Shown: positions 41,421-50,358 of the stretch, piece by piece
Layout of the letters: the number at the start of each line of letters is the position of its first letter
How positions within the stretch are numbered: the first letter of the stretch is position 1
Origin: Allobosea sp. BK604
GTDB lineage: Bacteria > Pseudomonadota > Alphaproteobacteria > Rhizobiales > Beijerinckiaceae
Direction of reading: 5' to 3'
DNA length: 64,000 bases
Assembly: GCF_004341515.1 (NCBI RefSeq)
Contig: NZ_SLZF01000006.1
Location: forward strand, 124,001-188,000
Notes under the pieces: generated by a model
Database searches by the model: none
What the model was told of the DNA's origin: nothing
What the model saw: only the letters and a program-made list of their open reading frames with translations
Program-made: the position numbers and the translations under genes

Positions 41421-44400
41421 ATGATAACTTACGATTACTCCCAATCTTATCGCGGCATCACTCATACCCGACAGTTTTTCAGCGGAATATCGTCTGAAAT
41501 TGTGTCTCAAGCCGATATATTTTCAGATAAAACTTATCGAACGGTCACTGTTTTGGTGCCGGATGCTGACGGCGTTCTGGTCCCGGCGCAAACTTACGCG
41601 ATCTACAGGGGTCAGTTCTATGGCGACGACGTCGATGATTTTCTTCCGACCAGTTCCGCAATCTACAAAGTCGATGTCGCAAACCAAGTCGGTTTTCGAT
41701 TGCAGGTGAGTGCCCCTGCCTTCCCCGATATTAAAGACCATGTGGCCGGCTTTTACAGCTCACATGCAGCATTCCTCGCTGCTGCGAATGCCTACGTTGG
41801 TATCGTGCAGAATTGGTATGACGCCGTCGATGCTCTAACATTAACGCAAGCGCAGTTCGGCGATGCCGGTGGAACGCTCGGCACGTTCACCTCCGATACT
41901 CCGATCCGAGTTGACGGGCTCGACGCAGCGCTACTCGATGTATCTTCCCAGATAATTGGAAGTAAATTCAACGACATCCTGGAGGGTGGTTCCGCCGATG
42001 ACACGATCACGGGCGGGGACGGAGCCGACCGGATCGACGGGGGCGGAGGTGTGGATTTCATCGACGCGGGCGGGGGAGACGACACCATCCTGGGCTCGTC
42101 TGGAGCCGACACTTACAAGGGCAGCGAAGGGACCGATACGTTCGACTACCAGACGAACGGACTTTCCGCCATCGCAACCGGCACGCACCACGCAATCCAT
42201 GGAGGGCTCAATCCTCGGTCCCCCGGCGCCGTTCAAACTCTCGGAGACCTCATTACTCTACCGGGCTCTGCCAACGAGTACGTCATCACGCTGAATGGCC
42301 TGGGCACAACGCTCGTCCCCACCACGCAAAGTGGGAGCCCCCAAGTCTTCTTCGATACATTCGACGTTGAGCGCGTCCGCTTCGCCGCTCCGGTCAGCAA
42401 TGCCGTTACGCTGACGGGCGGCAATGTCACGCGAGAGATGGCCCAGCTTACGTTGGAGAGCTACGGGAACGCGACTACTGCGGCTACTCGCGGCTGGCAT
42501 GCGGTAGCCGCTATCGAACTGGCGATTGCTCCAGCGGTCGATAGCCAATCCACCCACTACAGCTTCGTCAATGGCCTGTATCGAGCCACTGGCGCAACCC
42601 CGGGGGAAGCCGATGCGCTGGTGTTGACGGGATTAGTGGACAGCAAACGAACGCTGGCGGTGTCGTTTCGGGGTACCGATAGCCTTGGCGACTTTGCGGA
42701 CTATGACAATTTTAAGAACCACTATGTGAAATTTCAGCCCCTTATCGCTGGGATGAAGGCGTATATTGCCGACGCGAACAACGGGATAGAACAAGTCCTT
42801 GTATCTGGCCACAGCCTTGGCTCAGCCATGGCTCAATACTTCGCCGCGGAATCACTGACTAAACCCGTGATGGCTTTCGGATGGGGGTCTCCCGGCGCAG
42901 AGCCTCCACCCACCCCCTCAGCGATGGTCAATTTTTTCGATGTCTTCGACCCAGTACCGAAACTCGGAGCAATCGGGGGCAAAGTGAGGGTCGGCGGTGA
43001 CGTGTTTATTCACAGCCTTCTCGACAAGGACTCCTTCGACATAAAGACATTCACCTCTGAAGCTCACTCGATGGAGCTTTATACCCACGAGACGCGGCTT
43101 CTGGTCGAGCATGCCGCTGACAGCGCCAGTTCCTTCTACACCACGACTCTCGCAAGCAATCTTCGGGAGGGCACTCCCTATACCGGCCCTGACATTCAGA
43201 TCATGCCCGGCACGATGAGCAACGACCGGATGGCTGGCTTCTCCGGGGACGATTTCGTTCTGGCGGGGAATGGCAACGACACGATCCTGTTGGACAGCAC
43301 GAACTGGTTCGCGTTCGGAGCTCGCACGCTCGACGGGGGCTCGGGGCTGGGAGACAAACTTTTTCTGCCGACGCTTGTGGGCGCGGCCATCCAGCTCACG
43401 GCGCTGAACGCGGGGGACAGCGACCTTTCCTACAAGCCCTTTGCCCTGCTTCCCGGGTTGCACATCGGGACGCTGCGCGGCATCGAAGAGGTTATGACCG
43501 GCGATGGCCAGATCATCCGCCTGGGCGTGCCCGCCGCTAACATACAAGGCCCGAGCGGTGGCGCAGCCCAGTCGGTCGATCCGAGCTTCGACGCGTTCGA
43601 TGCGGGCGACGGCACCCAGATGATCGCGGGCTCGAGCGCTGATGATACGATCCTGCTCGGGCTTGGCGCGAAGGTCGTCAGCGCGGCGGAGGGCGACGAC
43701 ACCGTACTTGTGAAAATCTGGGCCGATGGCTCCGACGTGGTGGTCGACGGCGGACGCGGCAAAGACATTCTGATCGGCGGGACCGGGAACGACTTCCTGC
43801 TGGGTGGGCTCGATGTCGACATCCTCAGCGGCCGAGCCGGCAACGACACGTTCGGCGTCAACGACAGCGGCGATCAGGTTTTCGAGGACGCGGCCGAAGG
43901 CATCGACTGGGTCCACAGCACGATCGATTACGTGCTGCCCGACAATGTCGAGCACCTGTATTTGCTGGCTGGCGCGACCACCGGCATCGGCAACGCCGAG
44001 AACAACGCCCTGATCGGGAACGCGGCCGACAACATCCTGTCTGGCGGGGAAGGCATCGACGAGTTCATCGGCGCCGGGGGCAGCGACACGATGATCGGCG
44101 GGCGGGGACACGACTTCTACTATGTCGACAGCCGCTACGACACAGTGGTCGAAAAACCCGGCGAGGGTACCGACCGCGTCTTTGCGACTGCGAGCTTCAC
44201 CTTGCCGGAGAATGTCGAGGTCTTGATCCTCCAGGGCAGCGCCCAGACCGCGATCGGCAGCTCCGGAGACGACGCACTGATCGGCAACGCTATCGGGAAC
44301 GTCCTCTCGGGCGGAGCCGGCAATGACGAGTTGTTCGGCGGTGGCGGCAACGACACCTTCGTGTTTCGGACCGGCTATGGTCACGACGTCATCGACGACT

Positions 44401-44588
44401 TCCAGGGCGGCCTCGGAAGTGGCGATGTCATAGCGCTGGACCCGGCGCTGGCATCAAGCTTCGCCCAAGTCATGGCACTGGCCACCCAGATCGGGGCCAA
44501 CACGGTGATCTCGTTCGGCGAGGCCGCCTCCCTCACCTTGGTCGGGTTCGCCAAGACCAGCCTGGCGGCGGATGACTTCGTGATTTGA
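41421..44588 (+). CDS. RTX-type secreted lipase
   Basis: 1055 residues without an N-terminal signal peptide. Glycine-rich RTX nonapeptide repeats (GGxGxDxx) at about residues 185-230 and again at about 780-990 bind calcium and mark type I secretion. Between them lies a class 3 lipase domain with GHSLGSAMAQYF (Ser at about residue 463), a probable Asp in FDPVPKLG and His in SEAHSMELYTHE. The C-terminus ends in a hydrophobic type I signal-like stretch. No type I transporter genes lie in the window. Confidence 0.85.
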   Translation: MITYDYSQSYRGITHTRQFFSGISSEIVSQADIFSDKTYRTVTVLVPDADGVLVPAQTYAIYRGQFYGDDVDDFLPTSSAIYKVDVANQVGFRLQVSAPAFPDIKDHVAGFYSSHAAFLAAANAYVGIVQNWYDAVDALTLTQAQFGDAGGTLGTFTSDTPIRVDGLDAALLDVSSQIIGSKFNDILEGGSADDTITGGDGADRIDGGGGVDFIDAGGGDDTILGSSGADTYKGSEGTDTFDYQTNGLSAIATGTHHAIHGGLNPRSPGAVQTLGDLITLPGSANEYVITLNGLGTTLVPTTQSGSPQVFFDTFDVERVRFAAPVSNAVTLTGGNVTREMAQLTLESYGNATTAATRGWHAVAAIELAIAPAVDSQSTHYSFVNGLYRATGATPGEADALVLTGLVDSKRTLAVSFRGTDSLGDFADYDNFKNHYVKFQPLIAGMKAYIADANNGIEQVLVSGHSLGSAMAQYFAAESLTKPVMAFGWGSPGAEPPPTPSAMVNFFDVFDPVPKLGAIGGKVRVGGDVFIHSLLDKDSFDIKTFTSEAHSMELYTHETRLLVEHAADSASSFYTTTLASNLREGTPYTGPDIQIMPGTMSNDRMAGFSGDDFVLAGNGNDTILLDSTNWFAFGARTLDGGSGLGDKLFLPTLVGAAIQLTALNAGDSDLSYKPFALLPGLHIGTLRGIEEVMTGDGQIIRLGVPAANIQGPSGGAAQSVDPSFDAFDAGDGTQMIAGSSADDTILLGLGAKVVSAAEGDDTVLVKIWADGSDVVVDGGRGKDILIGGTGNDFLLGGLDVDILSGRAGNDTFGVNDSGDQVFEDAAEGIDWVHSTIDYVLPDNVEHLYLLAGATTGIGNAENNALIGNAADNILSGGEGIDEFIGAGGSDTMIGGRGHDFYYVDSRYDTVVEKPGEGTDRVFATASFTLPENVEVLILQGSAQTAIGSSGDDALIGNAIGNVLSGGAGNDELFGGGGNDTFVFRTGYGHDVIDDFQGGLGSGDVIALDPALASSFAQVMALATQIGANTVISFGEAASLTLVGFAKTSLAADDFVI

Positions 44589-44835
44589 CCGAACCGCTCC
44601 GGTTAACCCACACCCCTCCCCGCCTTCATGGGACCGAACGCGTGCGGGGGCTGCAACGGCGTCGTCGGTGAGCGTCAGGGAACTGCTTCGGTGGCCTTCT
44701 CCAGCCCCTCGCCGCAGTATCCCCGCCGCTCGCCCGGTAGCGCCTCCCGCATCGCGCGGACCTCAACTCTGCTCGCAGATTCCGCGCCTCATGGTGTAAC
44801 TTAAGTGCCTGCCATCCGATCCAAGGACATAGCCG

Positions 44836-45825
44836 ATGACGACCCGCGATCTGACCCGTGACGGTTCGAGCGACATCATCTGGTGGAATGACAATGGCGC
44901 ACTCGGCTATTGGGATTTCGATCACGGCACTCCGAGCTGGGCCGCACTTCAAAGCGTCAACCGATCGGCCGCTACACTCCTGGGGGTCGGGGACGTTACC
45001 GGTGATGGCGGTCAGGACATTCTATGGGATGCCCGTGACACAGTTATCGCAACAACTTTTCTATATTATGGCGAAATCACCAATCAGCGTGTGGGCTATT
45101 GGGATATGGATAATTCCAGGATCGAATCCTGGCAATTGACCGGCGATAATTTCAGTTCCACCTATTTGCGGAGCAATTTTCCTCCCATCACCGAGGAGGT
45201 CCGCGGGCATCTCGTTGATATCATCTATTCCGACGGCGCTGATTTCTTGGGCGATGGCCGATCGAGTTACATCATAAATGATCAGGGAACTTACTCGATC
45301 CGCGCGCTGGCAGACCCGAACCATGCTTACACCACCTACTCGATCTCGCCGGGGAGCGACTGGTCGATTGCTGGTCTGGGCGATTTCACCAAAGACCGCA
45401 CCACGGATATCCTGTGGCGCAACGCTGCCACTGACGAGGTCGCTCTCCATTCGGTCAAGAACGGAGTGTCGATCTCCTATACCGCCCTTGGCTCGGTTGG
45501 CCAAAATTGGGAGGTCGCCGCCACAGACGATTTCAACGGTGACGGCAGAGCGGATATCCTCTGGCGCGATGCAAGCACCAACCACTACGGCTTCTGGACG
45601 ACATTCGATTACGGATCGTCGGTAGCCGCAGCCTGGACGGAGCTCGGGATATTCGATCCGGACTGGCAAGTCGCAAAGACGGGCGACTATTTCGGCGATG
45701 GCTCGGCGGACCTGATCTGGCGCAGTACGTCAACCGGCGAGCTGCAACTGTGGGACTACGATCAGGGCGTGATGACCGGATATGTCGGCCTTGGCATTGT
45801 CTCCACGGATTGGCATCTCGTTTAG
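44836..45825 (+). CDS. FG-GAP/VCBS-repeat protein
   Basis: A 329-residue protein built from repeated blades of the type D-x-x-G-D-G-x-x-D-I-L-W-R (SSDIIWWN, QDILWDA, TTDILWRN, RADILWRD, SADLIWRS), so probably a seven-bladed beta-propeller with calcium-binding loops. No signal peptide is seen; the neighbouring RTX protein suggests joint type I export. Its target is unknown. Confidence 0.8.
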   Translation: MTTRDLTRDGSSDIIWWNDNGALGYWDFDHGTPSWAALQSVNRSAATLLGVGDVTGDGGQDILWDARDTVIATTFLYYGEITNQRVGYWDMDNSRIESWQLTGDNFSSTYLRSNFPPITEEVRGHLVDIIYSDGADFLGDGRSSYIINDQGTYSIRALADPNHAYTTYSISPGSDWSIAGLGDFTKDRTTDILWRNAATDEVALHSVKNGVSISYTALGSVGQNWEVAATDDFNGDGRADILWRDASTNHYGFWTTFDYGSSVAAAWTELGIFDPDWQVAKTGDYFGDGSADLIWRSTSTGELQLWDYDQGVMTGYVGLGIVSTDWHLV

Positions 45826-45826
45826 A

Positions 45827-46027
45827 GAGACGACGGTTCCAGGTCGCTGGTAGGGATAGCCGAATCGCTCGGTCGATCGGGTTATGCCTTAGCCACTCGT
45901 CGAGGGCGGTGACCAGTCCGATCAGTTCGGCCTCCTCAGCGCTATCCGCGATGCAGCCGGTCAACCCCCGTGCACGCTCCGCTGCGCGCTCGACATCGCC
46001 GGCATATGGCGCAATGGGAATGGCCAA
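45827..46027 (-). pseudogene. Remnant of small E-E-x-E-L family protein
   Basis: A minus-strand frame carries ERAAERARGLTGCIADSAEE AELIGLVTALDEWL, the module found in the proteins at 49764-50066 and 55655-55843. There is no ribosome binding site, and the frame runs on antisense to the FG-GAP gene down to 45533 with shadow-like composition, so the gene is probably broken at its 3' end. Confidence 0.35.
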
Positions 46028-46212
46028 TCGGCCATGACAATCCGGCTCCGGTTCAGCACGGACTAACGTTGCCCGCTTGTGCGGCTGCGGCAAGAGTGCG
46101 CAGGGGTATTGCCATTCAGGCCGCTCGCGGTTTGGTTTTTACTCAGGCGCCGATTTTCCGGTCATTTCCCGTTGTCGTCGGGCCGTTGACCCGCATGCGA
46201 GCGGACGCGCAC

Positions 46213-46440
46213 TTACTTCCTCAGAAGCCGAGGTTGCTCGTATCCATACCAGTTCTTGCCGTCCTTTGCGTAGGACCACGGATTCTCGGTCAGCTTGGTC
46301 GAAGGATGCGGCTCTTCTCCGCGCGCAAGCGCGGCATCAGCCACCCGACGCGTCCTGCGATGCGCCAGCTGCTTGTCCTGCTTATCGCTCGGGGCAACCG
46401 TCATGCCCCCGGCTGGATTTTTCTTTCGAGAGCGCGACAT
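46213..46440 (-). CDS. Small basic hypothetical protein
   Basis: A 75-residue basic protein (MSRSRKKNPAGGMTVAPSDK start, then KLTENPWSYAKDGKNWYGY), resembling small conserved alphaproteobacterial proteins of unknown function. Longer frames upstream are Arg-rich. No strong ribosome binding site. Confidence 0.55.
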   Translation of the reverse strand: MSRSRKKNPAGGMTVAPSDKQDKQLAHRRTRRVADAALARGEEPHPSTKLTENPWSYAKDGKNWYGYEQPRLLRK

Positions 46441-46544
46441 CCGGCTGAAATATCTCAGCGAGCGGTGGCGTTCAAGGAACCGCCTGTTTTCGCTCTGCTT
46501 TTTCAGGCGACCGGGAACCAGTCTCGGCTCGCGGTGTTGATCTG

Positions 46545-46810
46545 CCGGCACTCATCCAAGCGCCAGCCTACCGCCGACCAGGACGCGAGCCGCGGATGTA
46601 CCGGCCGCGCTGGTCGGAGGTAGCAGCCACGGAGGACAGAATGTCAGCCATTGAATTTCGGAGGCCTCAAGCCCAGATGCCGGCACTACGGAAGCTGGCG
46701 TCCCTCGCTATGTTGGTGGCGGCGACCGGCTTCATCCTCACCGTTCTGGTGCAGTGAGGGCAGCAAGGGTTCAGTAGCGGCCGTTCGCTCGCGCGACGAC
46801 GGTCACAAGG
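46545..46810 (+). repeat. Direct repeat unit R1 (leader hairpin plus 38-residue ORF)
   Basis: First of two near-identical units of about 265 bp (other at 48535-48798); the leader part recurs a third time at 49032-49112. The leader contains a perfect 8-bp hairpin CCGACCAG (46574-46581) / CTGGTCGG (46610-46617) whose 3' arm runs into GGAGG. Confidence 0.8.
46641..46757 (+). CDS. 38-residue membrane peptide, copy 1
   Basis: A peptide with a basic N-terminal half and one C-terminal hydrophobic helix (LAMLVAATGFILTVLVQ). GGAGG precedes the ATG by 6 nt. The second copy (48629) differs by only two residues, so the coding sequence seems maintained. Function unknown; could be a small membrane regulator or toxin-like peptide. 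Confidence 0.6.
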   Translation: MSAIEFRRPQAQMPALRKLASLAMLVAATGFILTVLVQ

Positions 46811-46908
46811 CTCATCAGGGCTCTTCGGCGGCATCGGCCCGTTGCTGCTCACCGCCTTCATCTGGCACGACATCTGCAAAGCGTCTCTGCGTGCCGAACG
46901 GAGGGAAC

Positions 46909-47340
46909 ATGAACACGTGGGTCGCGCCTGGTGTCCGCTGCATCTGCGTCAACGACGATTGGACGGAATTCACCGCCCGCGGGCAGGTGTTCCCGGTCAG
47001 GCAGCCCATGATCGACGAGGTGCTGACGATCCGGGACGTTCAGCCGGGCCTCAGCGGCGGCAACGGCGAGCCGATGCACGGCTACCTCGGGTTCTGGGAG
47101 ATCGACATCGTTCAGGAGAGCGGAGCGGTCTTCGCGTCGATCCACTGGATCGTCACTCATTTTCGTCCGGTGCAAGAGCCGAACACGGACATATCCGAGC
47201 TCAGCGCTTTGCTGGAGCCGGGGCCGGGCGAGCTGCAAAGGGAATGCGTGGGATGGACGTCTCGCTCTACCGCAGCCTGCTCACCTTCGCAGTCGGTGGC
47301 GGGACTGGCAGGCCTGGCCGGCTGCTGCCACTCCGGGTGA
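46909..47340 (+). CDS. Hypothetical protein, paralogue of phage gene 8580-8936
   Basis: 143 residues. The first 110 match the prophage protein: NTWVAPGVRCICVNDDW, DEVLTIRDV, LGFWEIDIVQESG, FRPVQEPNTDI. The last 30 residues are Ser/Gly/Cys-rich and lack a counterpart, so the original stop may be lost. Strong GGAGGGAAC ribosome binding site. Function unknown. Confidence 0.65.
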   Translation: MNTWVAPGVRCICVNDDWTEFTARGQVFPVRQPMIDEVLTIRDVQPGLSGGNGEPMHGYLGFWEIDIVQESGAVFASIHWIVTHFRPVQEPNTDISELSALLEPGPGELQRECVGWTSRSTAACSPSQSVAGLAGLAGCCHSG

Positions 47341-47389
47341 AGCTCCACATTTATCCTTACGCCGGGAGGTGTGTAATCGCCGGTCACGC

Positions 47390-48139
47390 TTACCGCGGCT
47401 CGTGTGTGAGATTAAGATAGGCTGGATCGAAATCAACCAACTCGGCCAGCCCTGTGAAATCGTGGATGGTGATGACCGATCCTTTCCAGCTGACCAGCCC
47501 CGTATTGCGCAATTGTTTTATGGTTCGATTGACGTGAACCAATGATAGACCCAACACATCGGCAATTTGAGCTTGCTTAAGCGGAAACTCGAAAGAATTA
47601 CCTGAAATTAATCTTGCAGCGGTCAGTCTCGTGCTCAACTCGCAAACCAGGTGACCGAGGTGATGCAAGGGGGACCTTCGGCCAAAGCAAGCGATCCAAG
47701 CTCGATGTATCGCGCCATCGACGATGGTGGGGAGCCAAAGCAGCCGCCCCAGGTGCGGCGCAGCTTCGGAAATTTTCATCAACTCAGCATGCGGGATGTA
47801 CGCGACGACGCCATCGCTCAAACCTACGACGCTATGATCGATCACCCTTGTAAGGACGACATGAAGGTCAACGAAATCGCCAGCAATATGTACCGCTGCG
47901 ATTTGCCTTCCGCCATCTTTCAGCATGATTTCACGGCCTGCGAAACCGCTCACGACGACGCAACTCTCGCTTGGACGCGAGCCCGCGCAAACCAACTCGT
48001 CGCCTCGGCCGAACGACCGGAACCGCGTGGGCAAGCTTGCGATCAGTTCCTGTTCTTGAGGGGAGAGGCTATCTCGAGCTTTTAAATTTCTGCAGATGTT
48101 CTGGATCGCCAGTGGTCTGTGGTTAAGGCGCTCATCCAT
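47390..48139 (-). CDS. Crp/Fnr-family transcription regulator
   Basis: A 249-residue protein. The cyclic-nucleotide-binding-type beta-barrel is at about residues 25-140 (FGRGDELVCAGSRPSESCVV), the dimer helix follows, and a Crp-type winged HTH is at about residues 180-230 (LKQAQIADVLGLSLVHVNRT). No Fnr cysteine cluster is visible, so it is not an oxygen-sensing iron-sulfur type. The target is unknown; nearest genes are the duplicated peptides. Confidence 0.85.
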   Translation of the reverse strand: MDERLNHRPLAIQNICRNLKARDSLSPQEQELIASLPTRFRSFGRGDELVCAGSRPSESCVVVSGFAGREIMLKDGGRQIAAVHIAGDFVDLHVVLTRVIDHSVVGLSDGVVAYIPHAELMKISEAAPHLGRLLWLPTIVDGAIHRAWIACFGRRSPLHHLGHLVCELSTRLTAARLISGNSFEFPLKQAQIADVLGLSLVHVNRTIKQLRNTGLVSWKGSVITIHDFTGLAELVDFDPAYLNLTHEPR

Positions 48140-48534
48140 CGAGCCGCAACCTCACCCCAGAGCGGCGCGCGCGGCAGCTTGGCCATCTCCGTGCTTTATC
48201 GGCCAGCCAGAACCGGACGGTCGGCAGGCGGTAGACCTGTGAGTGTGACGGCTCGCGCATATGTCCCGCGGTAGGGCCGAGCCGGCGCCCCCGCTATTTC
48301 AATTGACACTCTACCTCTCAAAAAAAACCAATCGCTTGATCTAGTGCTGGCGTCTGGGGCCGGGCGGCCTTCGCGGCCTTCCCCCCAGCGTGCTCGGCGC
48401 TCTCAATTTCGACGTCGTAATCGGCCGTATCGCGTTCGGTATTGGCATGCCGGCCGCCAGAGCGACCTTTCGAGCATTCCGATATTTCGGCCGCTCAGAC
48501 TTCTGAACCTTTGGCGCGCGCCCGCGTTCATCCG
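48140..48534. other. Intergenic stretch upstream of the Crp/Fnr gene
   Basis: 395 bp with no gene I can support. A 66-residue basic minus-strand frame (48341-48541) lacks a ribosome binding site. The promoter of the leftward regulator should lie here. Confidence 0.45.
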
Positions 48535-48798
48535 CCGGCACGCATCCAGCGCCAGCCTACCACCGACCGCTGTGAACCGCGGATGTACCGGCCGCAGCCG
48601 GTCGGAGGTAGCACGCAGTGAGGACAGAATGTCAGCCATTGAATTTCGGAGGCCCCAGTCCCAGATGCCGGCACTGCGGAAGCGGGCGTCACTCGCCATG
48701 TTGGTGGCCGCGACCGGCTTCATCCTCACCGTTCTGGTGCAGTGAGGGCAGCAAGGTATCAGTAGCGGCCGTTCGCTCGCGCGACGACGGTCACAAGG
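48535..48798 (+). repeat. Direct repeat unit R2 (leader hairpin plus 38-residue ORF)
   Basis: Second copy of the unit at 46545-46810. The hairpin is CCGACCG (48563-48569) / CGGTCGG (48599-48605), again running into GGAGG. Base changes relative to the other copies are compensated in the stem. Confidence 0.8.
48629..48745 (+). CDS. 38-residue membrane peptide, copy 2
   Basis: Same peptide as at 46641 with two changes (A to S near residue 11, L to R near residue 19). GAGG ribosome binding site. A terminator follows, absent from copy 1. Confidence 0.6.
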   Translation: MSAIEFRRPQSQMPALRKRASLAMLVAATGFILTVLVQ

Positions 48799-48831
48799 CC
48801 CAGCACTCCTAACGGGGGCTGGGCCTTTTTT
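48795..48831 (+). terminator. Rho-independent terminator after peptide copy 2
   Basis: Ten-bp stem AAGGCCCAGC / GCTGGGCCTT with a 13-nt loop and a run of six T. Confidence 0.85.
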
Positions 48832-49031
48832 CCCTCAGGGTGCGTTTTATTTTTGCCGGCCTAACCTTTGGTAAGGACTTCCCTCGCCAAGCCTCTTACA
48901 GTCCGTAGATCGAAGGTCGTGTCGCAACACCTTTGATGCTGGCCAGGCTCCGTCGGTTCACGCTGGCGGAGCCTACTAGAGCTTCCGCGGCAGCCTCATT
49001 TATGAACCTTTTGCGCCGCTCCGCGTTGAAT

Positions 49032-49112
49032 CTCCGGCACTCATCCAAGCGCCAGTCTGCTTCCGACCGGTCGAGATCACGTATTCTCGCCAGCGCCGGT
49101 CGGAGGTAGCAG
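49032..49112 (+). repeat. Third copy of the leader hairpin, R3
   Basis: The leader of R1/R2 recurs without the peptide gene. Its stem CCGACCGG (49063-49070) / CCGGTCGG (49096-49103) is perfect and carries a G-C pair where copy 1 has A-T, a compensatory change. A different small gene follows. Confidence 0.7.
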
Positions 49113-49133
49113 CCCCCAAACCGGCGGAATTCA

Positions 49134-49358
49134 ATGAAAACAGCGAAAATTGCTTTTCAGATCCAGGTGAGTTCTGACCTGATCGAGCGCCAGCAAACTT
49201 ACTTCGTTGGAGCTGATACCGAGGAATCGGCGATGGAAGCGCTGAGGACGAGTAAGTCCGTGCCTACCTCTTCCGACATGAGGATCGTGCGCTCACTTGG
49301 CACCGCTGCGATTCAGCAATTCGAGATAGGGCCGGGTACCATCTTCAGATGGGTTTAG
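49134..49358 (+). CDS. Small hypothetical protein behind leader R3
   Basis: A 74-residue protein (MKTAKIAFQIQVSSDLIERQ; VGADTEESAMEALRTSK) with a beta-alpha fold suggestion, no recognised family. It stands 20 nt after the third leader hairpin, so it is probably controlled in the same way as the membrane peptides. Confidence 0.55.
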   Translation: MKTAKIAFQIQVSSDLIERQQTYFVGADTEESAMEALRTSKSVPTSSDMRIVRSLGTAAIQQFEIGPGTIFRWV

Positions 49359-49359
49359 G

Positions 49360-49500
49360 CCGCCGGAACTGCCGGCCGAGATTGAGTTCCGCGGCTGGAG
49401 CGATGATGACAAACTGCGTCATGCGTCGTTCAAAGGCCTACGCGAAGAAGCCGAAATGGGCGATGTATTCCAGCTGAAGACCTATCCTTCAGCGCAATAG
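49360..49500 (+). pseudogene. C-terminal remnant of LigD-type DNA ligase
   Basis: An open frame without a start encodes PELPAEIEFRGWSDDDKLRH and SFKGLREEAEMGDV, ending in TAG. The motif (F-x-G-W..LRHASFKGLRED) is typical of the C-terminal end of ATP-dependent ligase (LigD) polypeptides of non-homologous end joining. Only the last 46 residues are left. Confidence 0.6.
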
Positions 49501-49763
49501 CTTCGCGCTCGAATCGAGATACTCTCGCGATTGGCGACGAAAGCGCATCCATTGCCAATGATTATGCATTGTCTTGCCTTGGATCGGCCATGACGCGTTC
49601 AATCGCCCAACAGAGCGGTTACAGGTTAAGTATCTCGCCGCCTCCTGCCAGCCCCTCAACCTGGCCAGAGGCGGCGCTCTTTTAGGTTCCTCTGTAAGCC
49701 GTTGTCGCTCGTCGGAGCGCGCTGTTCGGAGATGAACGCGAGGCCTCTCAAGCTATATCGCCG

Positions 49764-50066
49764 CTACTGCGCCCAGCGCCGTTCTTCCCAACGCTCGAAG
49801 CTTTCGACGAGCAGAGCAAGCTTGCGCTCCTCCTCGCTGTCCTCGAGACATCCGGCGAGCTCGGCGATGTGCTCGCTGACGCGCTGGCAATCGAGTTCGC
49901 ATTCAATCAGAGCGCCTGCTGGCCGGCCCGTCTGAAACGCCTCGATCGCGTCGGCGAGGTCTGCAAGCTCAGCTTCTTCATCGCTCTCGCATGTGCAGCC
50001 CATCAGGTATTCTGCCCTGCGCAGAGCGGCCGTCAGCTCGTCCATGCTGGTGATGACCATTGGCAT
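49764..50066 (-). CDS. Small acidic protein with two E-E-x-E-L modules
   Basis: A 100-residue acidic protein holding two copies of one module: AEYLMGCTCESDEEAELADL near residue 17 and IAELAGCLEDSEEERKLALL near residue 65. The second is followed by ERWEERRW. The chromosomal protein at 55655 has one copy. Predicted all-helical, possibly binding or regulatory. Function unknown. Confidence 0.6.
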   Translation of the reverse strand: MPMVITSMDELTAALRRAEYLMGCTCESDEEAELADLADAIEAFQTGRPAGALIECELDCQRVSEHIAELAGCLEDSEEERKLALLVESFERWEERRWAQ

Positions 50067-50105
50067 GCCCCCACAACCGGACGCGTCGGGCTTCGTTCCC
50101 TGGGG

Positions 50106-50252
50106 CTAGGCGTCGTTGCCTGGAGCTGGTGGCGCGAACAGTTCAACGGCAACCCGCTCGAATTCATCGGCGCCTCTGATCATGGCGTCGGCCTCGACAA
50201 AGTCTCCGCCGCGGCGCGTCTTCTCGACCAGGTCGCGCTGCATTTGCGCCAT
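50106..50252 (-). CDS. Small hypothetical protein
   Basis: A 48-residue acidic protein (MAQMQRDLVEKTRRGGDFVE; DEFERVAVELFAPPA). It has an AAGG ribosome binding site and lies on the same strand as, and just ahead of, the E-E-x-E-L protein. Confidence 0.45.
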   Translation of the reverse strand: MAQMQRDLVEKTRRGGDFVEADAMIRGADEFERVAVELFAPPAPGNDA

Positions 50253-50324
50253 GCCTTAGCTCACCCGGCTGCGCGCTCGCCATCTGCCTGATGATCATGG
50301 CTTGACTCCTGCTCCTGCTCGGAT

Positions 50325-50339
50325 GTTCTTGTAATGTTC
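50325..50339 (+). promoter_or_regulatory. Alphaproteobacterial SOS (LexA) box
   Basis: GTTCTTGTAATGTTC, an exact GTTC-N7-GTTC direct repeat, the LexA site of Alphaproteobacteria, 20 bp before umuD. It indicates damage induction of umuDC. Confidence 0.85.
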
Positions 50340-50358
50340 TCATTCGCAACAGAGTCAG

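Noticed and set aside
48341..48541. Minus-strand 66-residue basic frame
   Set aside because: No ribosome binding site, Arg/Pro-rich end and no relation to neighbours.
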